A DNA stretch of 40,855 nt from Balneolaceae bacterium (GTDB lineage Bacteria > Bacteroidota > Rhodothermia > Balneolales > Balneolaceae): contig REDA01000072.1 in the NCBI GenBank assembly GCA_007693745.1, positions 1 through 40,855 on the forward strand. Reading direction: 5' to 3'. Of this stretch, positions 32,318 to 40,724 are shown piece after piece (position 1 is the first letter of the stretch; each line of letters starts with the position of its first letter). The notes below the pieces were generated by a model, which ran no database searches, was not told the origin of the DNA, and saw nothing but the letters and a program-made list of their open reading frames with translations. The position numbers and the translations under genes are program-made.

Positions 32318-34024
32318 ATGAGCAGCAGGGAAGAAAGAACGTTTGATGCAATAGTTGTTGGATCGGGAATAAGTGGTGGGTGGGCCGTTAAGGAACTTTG
32401 TGAGAGAGGTCTGAAGACCCTGATGCTGGAAAGAGGAAGGCCTGTGGTTCATCGGGATGATTATCCTACCGCAACCAGCGATCCGTGGGATTTTAAATTC
32501 AGGGGCAGGTTGCCATCCGATGAAAGAGAGCGAAACCCTGTCGTTGCCCGCTGCTATGCCTATGATGACACAACCAGCCATTTTTTCGTGAAGGATGAGG
32601 AGCACCCTTATGTGCAGGAAAAACCGTTTGACTGGATCAGGGGCTACCAGGAAGGAGGAAAGTCGCTGATCTGGGCCCGCCAGGGGCAGCGCTGGAGCCG
32701 ATACGATTTTGAGGGGCCTGCCAGGGACGGATATGGCATTGAGTGGCCGCTCACCTATGATGAAATTTCGCCCTGGTACTCGAAAGTGGAGCATTTTACC
32801 GGCTGGAGCGGAAACAGGGACGGACTTGACCATCTGCCAGACGGGGAATTTCTGCCGCCTTTTGAAATGAATTGCGTTGAGACGCACATCCGTGACAAAA
32901 TTTCTTCAAAGTACAATGACCGATACATGATTCAGGGCCGATGTGCTCACCTGACAGAGCTCAGAGAGATTCACCGTGAGCAGAATCGCGGATTGTGTCT
33001 TGCCAGGAACCTCTGCTACAGAGGGTGTCCTTACGGTGCCTATTTCAGCTCCAATTCTTCAACAATCCCGTGGGCCATGCGCACCGGGAACCTGACGAAA
33101 AGAACCCATGCTGTGGTCGAATCGGTGATCTATGATGAAAATAAAGGCAAAGCTACCGGTGTGCGCGTTGTGGATGCTCTCACCAAAGAGGTGACGGAGT
33201 ATTATGCGCGGATCATTTTTCTGAACGCAGCCTGCCTGAATACCAATTTGATTCTTCTTAACAGCAGATCTTCACGCTTTCCTGCCGGGCTCGGAAACGA
33301 CAATGGATTACTTGGCAGATACATTCTGTTTCATAATTACAGAGGATCCATATCTGCTCAGATGGATGGCTTTGAAGATGATTATTATTACGGAAGAAGG
33401 CCTACGCAACCCATCATGCCGTCGTTCAGGAATGTGTACCGCCAGGATCCGGGGGTTGATTTCCAGGGTAAATATCTGATTGCACTGGGTGCGGCAAGGT
33501 CAGGATGGCAGCGGGGGCTGAATATGGATGAGGTGGGTCCGGCACTGAAGGAGTCGGTGACCCGACCCGGCGGATGGGGAATCTTTATGATGATGCAGGG
33601 CGAGACCGTTCCCTCTTATGACAACCATGTACGGCTGAGTACAACAGAGACGGATCCGTGGGGTATTCCCCAGCTTGTTACCTCTGTAGACTACACCGAC
33701 AATGATGATAAACTGCTGAAGGATTTTCTGGAGCAGGGAGCTGAAATGCTGGATGCAGCCGGTGCCCGGAATATCCGAACATCCGACAGCGGGCAGGCAC
33801 CGGGCCTGGATATTCATGAGGTTGGCGGTGCCAGGATGGGTAAGAATCCCGAGAGTTCAATATTGAACCGCTGGAATCAGATACATAGCTGCAAAAATGT
33901 TTTTGTAACAGACGGCGCAGCCCTGAGTTCGGTGGCCATTCAGAATCCTTCTCTTACCTTTATGGCTCTTACAGCCAGGGCGGCAAACTTTGCAGCGGAT
34001 GAGATGTCAAAAGGAAATCTTTGA
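32318..34024 (+). CDS. GMC family FAD-dependent oxidoreductase
   Basis: A 568-residue flavoprotein of the glucose-methanol-choline family, branch with gluconate 2-dehydrogenase large subunits. The FAD-binding GSGISGG motif is at 15-21, with LMLERG closing the Rossmann strand. GGKSLIWARQGQRWS near 120 is the second family signature, and NLCYRGCPYGAYFSSNSS is typical of this branch. The C-terminus has HEVGGARMG, with the likely catalytic His, and FVTDGAALSSVAIQNPSLT. ATG 32318 is chosen because the open frame upstream contains the terminator at 32223-32249. No signal peptide is visible and no small partner subunit or cytochrome gene is adjacent. The substrate is probably a sugar or other alcohol, not determined. 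Confidence 0.88.
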   Translation: MSSREERTFDAIVVGSGISGGWAVKELCERGLKTLMLERGRPVVHRDDYPTATSDPWDFKFRGRLPSDERERNPVVARCYAYDDTTSHFFVKDEEHPYVQEKPFDWIRGYQEGGKSLIWARQGQRWSRYDFEGPARDGYGIEWPLTYDEISPWYSKVEHFTGWSGNRDGLDHLPDGEFLPPFEMNCVETHIRDKISSKYNDRYMIQGRCAHLTELREIHREQNRGLCLARNLCYRGCPYGAYFSSNSSTIPWAMRTGNLTKRTHAVVESVIYDENKGKATGVRVVDALTKEVTEYYARIIFLNAACLNTNLILLNSRSSRFPAGLGNDNGLLGRYILFHNYRGSISAQMDGFEDDYYYGRRPTQPIMPSFRNVYRQDPGVDFQGKYLIALGAARSGWQRGLNMDEVGPALKESVTRPGGWGIFMMMQGETVPSYDNHVRLSTTETDPWGIPQLVTSVDYTDNDDKLLKDFLEQGAEMLDAAGARNIRTSDSGQAPGLDIHEVGGARMGKNPESSILNRWNQIHSCKNVFVTDGAALSSVAIQNPSLTFMALTARAANFAADEMSKGNL

Positions 34025-34035
34025 TATTTCTTGTT

Positions 34036-34174
34036 GGGCCTTTTGAAAAACAGAGAGTTTTGCATTAGATCAGGGCGCTGTCAAATGCTAAACCACAAAC
34101 TGTTTGCCAACAGTGAGGATGGTTCCTTTGTGACAATGAAGAGTTTGGGCAAAAGAACAGTTTTTCAGAGCCCC
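34036..34174 (+). repeat. Dispersed repeat element with inverted ends
   Basis: Left arm GGGCCTTTTGAAAAAC (34036-34051) is an imperfect inverted copy of GTTTTTCAGAGCCCC (34160-34174). The first 60 bases align with the minus strand of 1-56, with shared blocks TTTGAAAAAC, AGTTTTG, GATCA, GGCG and TAAA. No protein is encoded. The element fills the whole gap between the GMC oxidoreductase and paaZ and touches the paaZ stop codon. It has the look of a small non-autonomous element, but target-site duplication is not evident. Confidence 0.5.
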
Positions 34175-36208
34175 CTACTGATCAAACGGAGAACCGGTTC
34201 TGCGCTTAATCAGGGTTGTGATTGTGTATTCAGCTACAGTCGTTTTTTGCTGATTGGTTACTTCTACATCGAACCAGACCATTCCGTAAGGCTCTTTGTC
34301 TGATTCCCGTTTCTGCCGGAAGGACTTCCGTTTCACGATCAGCCTGGCCTGAATGGTATCACCGGGATAAACCGGAGCGATAAATCGCAGATCGTCCAGT
34401 CCATAATTGAGCAGAACAGGGCCAGGTGAGGGGTGAACAAAGAGTCCGGCAGCTGCTGAGAGTACGAAGTATCCATGGGCTACCCTTTTTCCGAACAGTG
34501 AGTTTTTGGCGGCAATTTCATCAAAATGAGCGTAAAAGTGATCTCCCGTCAGTCCGCCGAAATTAACAATATCGGCTTCGGTTACAGTTCTCCGGTGTGT
34601 GGTGATAGAGTCGCCGGGATTCAGTTCTTCAAAGTACTTTTTGAACAGGTGGTTCTCGGATTCACGGGTAGTACTGCCCTTTACATACTGGCCTGTGATT
34701 GCGCTAAGGGTAGTTGGTGAGCCTTGCAGTGCCACTCTCTGCATGTGGTGAAGGACCGAACGCGCCCCCCCGAGTTCCTCTCCGCCACCGGCTCTTCCGG
34801 GTCCGCCGTGAACCAGTGAAGCGATTGGTGAGCCATGGCCGGTTGACTCTCCGGCGCAGCTTCTGTTGATGATCATGAACCTCCCGTGAGAGTGGGCACA
34901 TCCCATCGCAACTCTGGCTGCGATCTCATCATCAGCTGTAAAGAGAGAGCCGACCAGCGATCCGCCGCCCCGGTTTGCAATGGCAATGGCCTCATCCAAT
35001 GTTTGGTATGGCATGAGGGTGGTTAACGGGCCGAAAGCTTCCAGCTGGTGCACTTCGTCCACTTCCATCGGTTTATGGCAGAGCAAGACCCGGGCGCCGG
35101 TGTAGAGTCCGTCCGCTTCGGGGTTACCCCAGATCGATTCAGTGACTTCCATCAGCCTGGCGGCCTGCTCAGAAAAACGGGCTGACTGATCGTCGGAAGC
35201 GAGCGGACCCATTTTGGTGGCCGGGTCGGCCGGGTTCCCGGGAGTAATATCTCCCAGTTTCCTTTTGAGTGCGTCTATCGTCTTATCCAGCTGTTCAGCA
35301 GGAACAATCACCCGGCGAATGGCGGTACATTTCTGCCCGGTTTTAACAGTCATTTCAGAGACAACTTCGCGGATAAAAATGTCGAACTCATCCATTTCTG
35401 GGGTTACATCCGGACCCAGAAGGGAAGCATTGAGAGAGTCGGCTTCAAGATTGAAACGCACATTATGTTCAATAACGGATGGATGAGATTTGAGTTTTTT
35501 TCCTGTAGCTGCTGAACCGGTGAATAAAATGGTGTCCTGACTGCCCAGGTGGTTGAGCAGATCGCCGGGAATATCAACGGCAAGAAACTGTACAGAACCC
35601 TCCGGGAGATACCCTGATTCAACCATGTCCCGGAATACGGCAAAGGCCAGAAAGCAACTGGTCGGTGAGGGTTTTATCAAAGAGGGGACACCTGCAATGA
35701 AAGCGGGTGCAAGTTTTTCAAGCATTCCCCAAACCGGGAAATTGAAGGCGTTGATCTGCAGGGCGAGACCATGACGGGGAACACAGATATGCTGACCGCT
35801 GAATGTACCTTTTCTGGAGAGAGTAACAGCTCCTCCCTCGACGTGCCATGGGAGGTCCGACAAATTTTTACGGGCCTGACTTGAAAGTCCGAGCGCGGTG
35901 ATCAGGCCCCCTTCAATGTCGATCCAGGAGTCGCGGCGGGTAGCGCCTGTATGAGAGGAAAGAGAATAGTAAGATTCCTTTTTCTCCAGGAGAAACTGAG
36001 CCATGAATTTGATTCTGAAGGCTCTTTCATGAATTGACATCTGCCTGAGTGCGGGTCCGCCAACATTTCGGGCATATTCACATACAGAATGGTAATCCGG
36101 TTCGGCAGCAATAAGAGAGGCAACCGGCTTGTTGTTGATTACGCTGCAAAGGTTACTTTTGTCACCTTCAGATACCCATTCTCCTTTCAGATAGGATTGT
36201 ACTTCCAT
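34175..36208 (-). CDS. paaZ: PaaZ: oxepin-CoA hydrolase / 3-oxo-5,6-dehydrosuberyl-CoA semialdehyde dehydrogenase
   Basis: PaaZ opens and oxidises the oxepin ring formed from phenylacetyl-CoA. The 677-residue protein fuses an aldehyde dehydrogenase (1-510) with a MaoC-like hydratase (about 525-665). The dehydrogenase residues Glu255 (FNLEAD) and Cys294 (GQKCTA) and the hydratase pair Asp556 and His561 (TGDHFYAHFD) match the E. coli enzyme. HGGPGRAGGGEELGG (467-481) is also typical. The final residues lie in a hairpin-forming stretch with a 12-bp palindrome (34190-34201), and the stop abuts the repeat element. It follows the DoxX-like gene by 65 bases. Confidence 0.95.
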   Translation of the reverse strand: MEVQSYLKGEWVSEGDKSNLCSVINNKPVASLIAAEPDYHSVCEYARNVGGPALRQMSIHERAFRIKFMAQFLLEKKESYYSLSSHTGATRRDSWIDIEGGLITALGLSSQARKNLSDLPWHVEGGAVTLSRKGTFSGQHICVPRHGLALQINAFNFPVWGMLEKLAPAFIAGVPSLIKPSPTSCFLAFAVFRDMVESGYLPEGSVQFLAVDIPGDLLNHLGSQDTILFTGSAATGKKLKSHPSVIEHNVRFNLEADSLNASLLGPDVTPEMDEFDIFIREVVSEMTVKTGQKCTAIRRVIVPAEQLDKTIDALKRKLGDITPGNPADPATKMGPLASDDQSARFSEQAARLMEVTESIWGNPEADGLYTGARVLLCHKPMEVDEVHQLEAFGPLTTLMPYQTLDEAIAIANRGGGSLVGSLFTADDEIAARVAMGCAHSHGRFMIINRSCAGESTGHGSPIASLVHGGPGRAGGGEELGGARSVLHHMQRVALQGSPTTLSAITGQYVKGSTTRESENHLFKKYFEELNPGDSITTHRRTVTEADIVNFGGLTGDHFYAHFDEIAAKNSLFGKRVAHGYFVLSAAAGLFVHPSPGPVLLNYGLDDLRFIAPVYPGDTIQARLIVKRKSFRQKRESDKEPYGMVWFDVEVTNQQKTTVAEYTITTLIKRRTGSPFDQ

Positions 36209-36273
36209 TGGTTATGACTTAAGATTGATTGTCTTTAACAGACAATCGAGAAAAAAGATCAGAAGTGCAAAGA

Positions 36274-36774
36274 TCAATCTGAATCCTGTTCACTCAGATC
36301 AGGTTCAGAATCAGAAGAAGCAGTTAAGCCACCACCCCGAACAGTAGCACCGATCACCATGGCTGAACTGATGACAATTACATTTTTAAGAATGTACTGT
36401 CCTTCAATTGTCAATAAAAAAGGAGGAGAATTAAACACAATCTCAGGAAAGAGAAGAACAGGAGACATGGTTCCGATCATCTGAATAATGAGCATGAGTA
36501 ATATAATCCGCATATAGCGTCCAAAGATAAGACCGGCTCCGATCAGCACTTCAAAACCGGCCAGCAGGAACAGTGCCGGTGATTCAGGAATGAGATCGAA
36601 TGTAAGAACGGAAATAGCTGAGAGAGCCAGTTCTTCTGCCGGACTCGCACCCGGGAAAAATTTCAGGCCGCCGAACCAGATAAAAATGAATCCGATAGAG
36701 AGCCGGAGGAATACGATCCCCCTTTGGGCAAGCCAGTGAGTAAGAAAGTGATCGGTTTTGTGATAAAGATTCAT
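36274..36774 (-). CDS. DoxX/DUF417-like (YkgB-type) membrane protein
   Basis: A 166-residue protein with four predicted helices. The first contains LRLSIGFIFIWFGGLKFFPG (about 24-43), the diagnostic start of the DUF417/DoxX-like group; the second region has SPALFLLAGFEVLIGAGLIFGRY, and the last helix is followed by a polar acidic tail. Members such as RclC/YkgB are linked to reactive chlorine or redox stress, others have no known role. It sits between paaJ and paaZ on the same strand, 65 bases before paaZ, and has three repeated hexamer-like sites in front of it. Confidence 0.8.
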   Translation of the reverse strand: MNLYHKTDHFLTHWLAQRGIVFLRLSIGFIFIWFGGLKFFPGASPAEELALSAISVLTFDLIPESPALFLLAGFEVLIGAGLIFGRYMRIILLMLIIQMIGTMSPVLLFPEIVFNSPPFLLTIEGQYILKNVIVISSAMVIGATVRGGGLTASSDSEPDLSEQDSD

Positions 36775-36784
36775 AAGGCAGGGG

Positions 36785-36832
36785 GTGTGAATATTGATAT
36801 ACCTGTGAATCTATATTTACAGTGTGAATATT
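36785..36832 (-). promoter_or_regulatory. Three TGTGAAT direct repeats upstream of the DoxX-like gene
   Basis: TGTGAAT occurs at 36786-36792, 36804-36810 and 36823-36829 (plus-strand reading), with spacings of 18 and 19 bases. The outer two extend to an identical GTGTGAATATT. They fill the 84-base gap between paaJ and the DoxX-like gene, where a promoter for DoxX-like and paaZ would be. They could be an iterated operator. Confidence 0.35.
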
Positions 36833-36858
36833 TGATGTAAAAAACAGCTGAAGATGAT

Positions 36859-38085
36859 TTATGGGCTGCAGTTTTCGAGGATTACGGCGTAACCCTGTCC
36901 CACCCCGACACACATGGTTACGAGAGCCCGTTTTTTGTTCCGGTGCCTCAATTCCAGTGCTGCTGTTTGCAGGATCCTTGCTCCGCTCATACCGAGCGGG
37001 TGACCCAGAGCGAGGGCCCCTCCGTTCGGGTTAATTCTCGGATCTTGATCAGAAAGGGACATTTTGCGCGTACAGGCCAGTACCTGAGCGGAGAAGGCCT
37101 CATTAATTTCGATGATATCTATATCGGATAGTGCCAGGTTCGCTTTTCTGAGGGCAATTTTAGAAGCTTTTACCGGACCGATTCCCATAAATTTTGGAGG
37201 CACACCCGCCGTGCCGGAAGAAACAATTTTCGCAAGGGGGGTGAGGCTGAATTTTATTATCGCTCTTCCGGAAGCTATGAGAAGGGCTGCCGCTCCGTCA
37301 TTGAGTCCGGAAGCGTTACCGGCTGTCACGGTTCCATTGGGTTTAAAAGCGGGTTTCAGTGCAGATAAGATTTCAGGTGTGGTATCGGGACGAATAAATT
37401 CGTCTTCACTAAAAAGAAAAGGTTTCTCTTTTTTAGGCTTCACTGAAACCGGTGCTATTTCCATGGAGAGTCGGCCGGAAGCGCGGGCATCTGCGGCCTT
37501 CACTTGTGAAGAAGCTGCGAAACGATCCTGATCTTCTCTGGAAATGGCGTACTTCTCTGCAAGGTTCTCAGCCGTAATCCCCATAGGATCCGTACCGTAA
37601 AGATTCCTCATCTCAGGATTGATAAACCTCCAGCCAAAACTTGAATCATGGAGTTCCGCATCACCGCCAAATGGGGTTGCAGATTTAGACATCACCCATG
37701 GAGAGCGTGTCATCTGCTCAATTCCTCCTGAAATAACAATATCAGCATCATTAGCAAAAATGGCTCTTTTGGCATGAATAGCGGATGACATGCCGGATGC
37801 ACAGAGACGGTTTACAGTTTCTCCGGGCACGCAATCGGGAAGGCCAGCCAGAAGCAGGGCCATTCTTGCAATGTTTCTGTTGTCTTCTCCAGCCTGGTTC
37901 GCACAACCCAGGATTACATCATCCACGCATTCAGCGGGAATTCCTGGATTGCGGTTCATGAGTTCCCGTATTACATGAGCAGCAAGGTCATCTGCACGCA
38001 CGGCCGAGAGTGAGCCTCTGAATTTTCCTACAGGTGATCGAATTGCATCGATGATGAATGCATCGGAGGGTTCAAAGTGATTCAT
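36859..38085 (-). CDS. paaJ: Thiolase, probably 3-oxoadipyl-CoA/3-oxo-5,6-dehydrosuberyl-CoA thiolase
   Basis: This is a 408-residue acyl-CoA acetyltransferase. The nucleophile Cys95 is in NRLCASGMSS, His362 in ALGHPLGMSG and the second catalytic Cys392 in TMCVGVGQGYA; NEAF (328-331) is also present. Length, EDNRNIARMALLLAGLP and the early SPVGKFRGSLS favour the PaaJ/PcaF degradative type, and paaZ nearby supports PaaJ, which releases acetyl- or succinyl-CoA in phenylacetate breakdown. A general beta-oxidation thiolase remains possible. Its stop lies 84 bases before the DoxX-like gene; it starts 11 bases after the OstA-like gene. Confidence 0.85.
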   Translation of the reverse strand: MNHFEPSDAFIIDAIRSPVGKFRGSLSAVRADDLAAHVIRELMNRNPGIPAECVDDVILGCANQAGEDNRNIARMALLLAGLPDCVPGETVNRLCASGMSSAIHAKRAIFANDADIVISGGIEQMTRSPWVMSKSATPFGGDAELHDSSFGWRFINPEMRNLYGTDPMGITAENLAEKYAISREDQDRFAASSQVKAADARASGRLSMEIAPVSVKPKKEKPFLFSEDEFIRPDTTPEILSALKPAFKPNGTVTAGNASGLNDGAAALLIASGRAIIKFSLTPLAKIVSSGTAGVPPKFMGIGPVKASKIALRKANLALSDIDIIEINEAFSAQVLACTRKMSLSDQDPRINPNGGALALGHPLGMSGARILQTAALELRHRNKKRALVTMCVGVGQGYAVILENCSP

Positions 38086-38096
38086 AAGCCGGGTCT

Positions 38097-39527
38097 TTAG
38101 AGTTCATCGTTTTTTTGGATGGACACCAGGTAGGTTACATATCGAATCGGTGGGGGGAAAGGTATGGAGTCGGTAACCGGAGAAAGTCTTGGGACTTTTG
38201 GGACTGGTTTCTCAGGTTTTTGGTCAGGATTCCATTGAAAGTTCTCCAGTTTTCTTGAGATATTGGCAGGATCTTCAGGAAGCCAGGATCCTTCGATATT
38301 CTCTTCCGCTTTAAAAAAATCGAGTTCTCCATCCAGAAATTGCATCGTGGATCTGCCGAGGGAGATGAGTTCGATTAATCCGTCTGGTTCATCATTTTCA
38401 TCGCGTTGGTGAAAAATGATTTCAGCGTTGTTAAAAACAGAGATTTTCTGAATAGATCCCTCATCAAAATAGGCATGAAGTGTATCTCCGGTCATCTGGT
38501 GCAACCTGCCGGTCAGGGAGTCTTCCTGTACAACGATCGGACGAGTGTAAGATCTAAGGAAATCGATCTCTTCATTCTTCATAAATGCCTCAATATAGGG
38601 TCCTGTAAGCTGCATATTTTTTTGCCACAGAATGGGAGAAGCCCTAAGAATAAATTGTTCTGTATCATCCCTGTATGCGGCGGTATCAGCCACTGCGGCA
38701 AAACCGGGGGTCCATATCCGAACATTGAGGCTGGCATCCATGAACGATGCAGTATCTGTTTCAAGCAGTTCAATGACATCTGCAAAGAGATGAGTGGTAT
38801 CGGATTCTGATTCGTTTACTTCCATAAGCCAGGCATCGCCTCTGAGAAGTCTGTACCCGGATGAATCGGCGTAGAGGTAGTGACCTGCAAAGCGTACATT
38901 GTCTTCAAAATCATCTGCATAAACTCTTCCGAAAAGTTCATAAAGCTCCTTAGACCGGTTCATGAAAAGTGAGTCGGCCTCCAGGTATTGCGTTGAGTCG
39001 GAAAGCTGGACATTTCCACGGAAGATGGCACTGTCGGCTGCCTGGAAATAGAGGCCGTTTTCTGCAATTAAAACGCCCTTATCATCTTCAAAGCGAACCG
39101 GAACGTCAAAAATTGCCATTTCCTCTTCATGATCAACATCTATGGAGTCACTGAAAACAGTGTAATTTTCTGCCTGGATGATGACACGCCCTCTGAGCCT
39201 GCTAAATTCCCTGTTCATGTCGTGATACAGCGTGTCGGCCCAGATCATTTCGTTCCCGGTCTCAATTTCCGCATTAAAAGCCATCAGAAGGCTGCGGTCC
39301 ACATATTGGTAAACACTGTCGGAACGAAGACTGAGGTTATCCGTTGAAAGAAAAACGTTGCCCAGGATTCTTCTGACAAATTCACCATCAATCATGCTTC
39401 CGCTGGCGCTTTCGGCGGCATGTATTGTGACTCTGCTTTGTGCACTGACCGTATGTAAATCCAGAAAAGCCGCCAGTAGCAGCAGAGGAATCAAAAAAGT
39501 AAAGGAATAGGGTTTGATGGGGCTCAT
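38097..39527 (-). CDS. OstA-like periplasmic protein for lipopolysaccharide transport
   Basis: A 476-residue exported protein with a signal peptide (1-29, ending HTVSAQ). The remainder is a repetitive beta-structure with patterns like NVFLSTDNLSLRSDSVYQYV, GRVIIQAENYTVFSDSI and GNVQLSDSTQYLEADSLFMN. This is the beta-jellyroll repeat of OstA/LptA/LptD N-terminal domains, which form the periplasmic bridge carrying lipopolysaccharide to the outer membrane. The form is the OstA-like protein of Bacteroidota, longer than E. coli LptA. The C-terminal 100 residues are Pro-rich. Its ATG overlaps the lptC stop by one base (TAATG), so they are coupled. Confidence 0.85.
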   Translation of the reverse strand: MSPIKPYSFTFLIPLLLLAAFLDLHTVSAQSRVTIHAAESASGSMIDGEFVRRILGNVFLSTDNLSLRSDSVYQYVDRSLLMAFNAEIETGNEMIWADTLYHDMNREFSRLRGRVIIQAENYTVFSDSIDVDHEEEMAIFDVPVRFEDDKGVLIAENGLYFQAADSAIFRGNVQLSDSTQYLEADSLFMNRSKELYELFGRVYADDFEDNVRFAGHYLYADSSGYRLLRGDAWLMEVNESESDTTHLFADVIELLETDTASFMDASLNVRIWTPGFAAVADTAAYRDDTEQFILRASPILWQKNMQLTGPYIEAFMKNEEIDFLRSYTRPIVVQEDSLTGRLHQMTGDTLHAYFDEGSIQKISVFNNAEIIFHQRDENDEPDGLIELISLGRSTMQFLDGELDFFKAEENIEGSWLPEDPANISRKLENFQWNPDQKPEKPVPKVPRLSPVTDSIPFPPPIRYVTYLVSIQKNDEL

Positions 39528-40069
39528 TATTCTACCAGAAACCTGCCTCTGGGTTCAGTGATTGTATAGGTTGAAAGATCTGTGACCCCCTCAAATCCCC
39601 GTCCGGAGATACTGTCCTGCGGGGTGATAATGATTACATCATAAGGAGAAGTAATGAGATCGGTATTCTGAGACCATTTGAGGTACTCAGAGAAGAGGAA
39701 GCGATTGCTGGCAGTCTGTACTCGAACAGAATCGAAAAGTTCAAACTCGGCCTGCTCCTCAAGATAGACTGCCCGTTTACTCCATGCTTCCGTTTCAACG
39801 GCACCGGTGGTGTCAAAAATCTGAACATACACCGGACCGCTTATTTTTGTAAACCGTCGATCTTCCGCCTGATAATTTATGGCATAGCTGCCTTCAATAA
39901 ATAGCTTGGTTTCGCCTTCCTGCATGATCATCATTTCGACATCCCAGCTCTCCGTGGTCACAATTAATGAGTCGTTCAGAGTTGATTGAATTTGCCGGGC
40001 ATCATATTCTGACAGTTCACCGCAGGCTGTCAGAAAATAAAAGAGCAGCAGTGGCAGGATCTGACGCAT
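39527..40069 (-). CDS. lptC: LptC-like lipopolysaccharide export lipoprotein
   Basis: A 180-residue protein beginning MRQILPLLLFYFLTACGE, a lipoprotein signal with lipobox Cys16. The rest has the LptC/OstA beta-jellyroll pattern (EGSYAINYQAEDRRFTKIS, then SKRAVYLEEQAEFELFDSV, then DSISGRGFEGVTDLSTY), where the short G-x-G-F-E-G motif is typical of LptC. LptC links the LptBFG transporter to the periplasmic bridge. I chose ATG 40069 at the signal; the frame runs further upstream into upp without protein character. It begins 7 bases after upp. Confidence 0.85.
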   Translation of the reverse strand: MRQILPLLLFYFLTACGELSEYDARQIQSTLNDSLIVTTESWDVEMMIMQEGETKLFIEGSYAINYQAEDRRFTKISGPVYVQIFDTTGAVETEAWSKRAVYLEEQAEFELFDSVRVQTASNRFLFSEYLKWSQNTDLITSPYDVIIITPQDSISGRGFEGVTDLSTYTITEPRGRFLVE

Positions 40070-40076
40070 AAAACGA

Positions 40077-40724
40077 TCAGAGTGTGCCAAAATACCTGTC
40101 TCCTGCGTCACCGAGACCGGGTACGATGTAAGCGTCTTCGTTAAGTTTTTCATCCAGTGAAGCGGTGATAATGGAGACATCCGGATTATTCTTCATAATG
40201 TGATTAACACCTTCCGGAGCACATATGAGTGAGATAAACCGAATCGTAAGGGCTCCCTTCTGTTTTAGTATCCGTATGGCGTCCTCAGCACTGCCTCCGG
40301 TTGCCAGCATCGGATCCACCAAAAGCACAATTGCATCTTCCATATTTTGAGGAAGGTTTGAATAGTATTCAACGGGCTCATGGGTCGTTTCGTCTCTGTA
40401 CATACCCAAATGTCCGACACTGGCATCCGGAATGAAATCGAGCAGTGCATTTACCAGGCTGAGTCCGGCTCTCAGTATCGGAACGATGATAATCTCAGTA
40501 TCTATTTCAAACCCTGTGGTTTCAGTGACCGGAGTGGTTATCTGAACCTGTCGAAGGGGAAGATCTTTTAGTGCTGTGTAGGCAAGTATGGTTGCAATCC
40601 TCCCCATTGCCATTCGGAAGTGTGCGGTATCGGTTTCCTTATTTCGAAGGATTGTGAGGTCTCTTGCAACGACCGGGTGTTGGATTACAGTGAGCTTGCC
40701 TGAGTCAGCCACAGTTTTTTTCAT
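40077..40724 (-). CDS. upp: Uracil phosphoribosyltransferase
   Basis: This enzyme converts uracil and PRPP to UMP in pyrimidine salvage. The 215-residue protein has VPILRAGLSLVNALLDFIP (81-99), GHLGMYRDE (104-112), the PRPP loop VDPMLATGGSA (136-146) and, at the C-terminus, the uracil-binding IVPGLGDAGDRYFGT. Length and motifs match bacterial Upp closely. Its ATG overlaps the stop of the upstream transporter gene in ATGA, so it is coupled to it. Confidence 0.97.
   Translation of the reverse strand: MKKTVADSGKLTVIQHPVVARDLTILRNKETDTAHFRMAMGRIATILAYTALKDLPLRQVQITTPVTETTGFEIDTEIIIVPILRAGLSLVNALLDFIPDASVGHLGMYRDETTHEPVEYYSNLPQNMEDAIVLLVDPMLATGGSAEDAIRILKQKGALTIRFISLICAPEGVNHIMKNNPDVSIITASLDEKLNEDAYIVPGLGDAGDRYFGTL

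Noticed and set aside
40070-40180. Upstream extension of the LptC frame into upp
   Set aside because: The residues are a frame-shifted reading of upp, and the lipoprotein signal begins at 40069.
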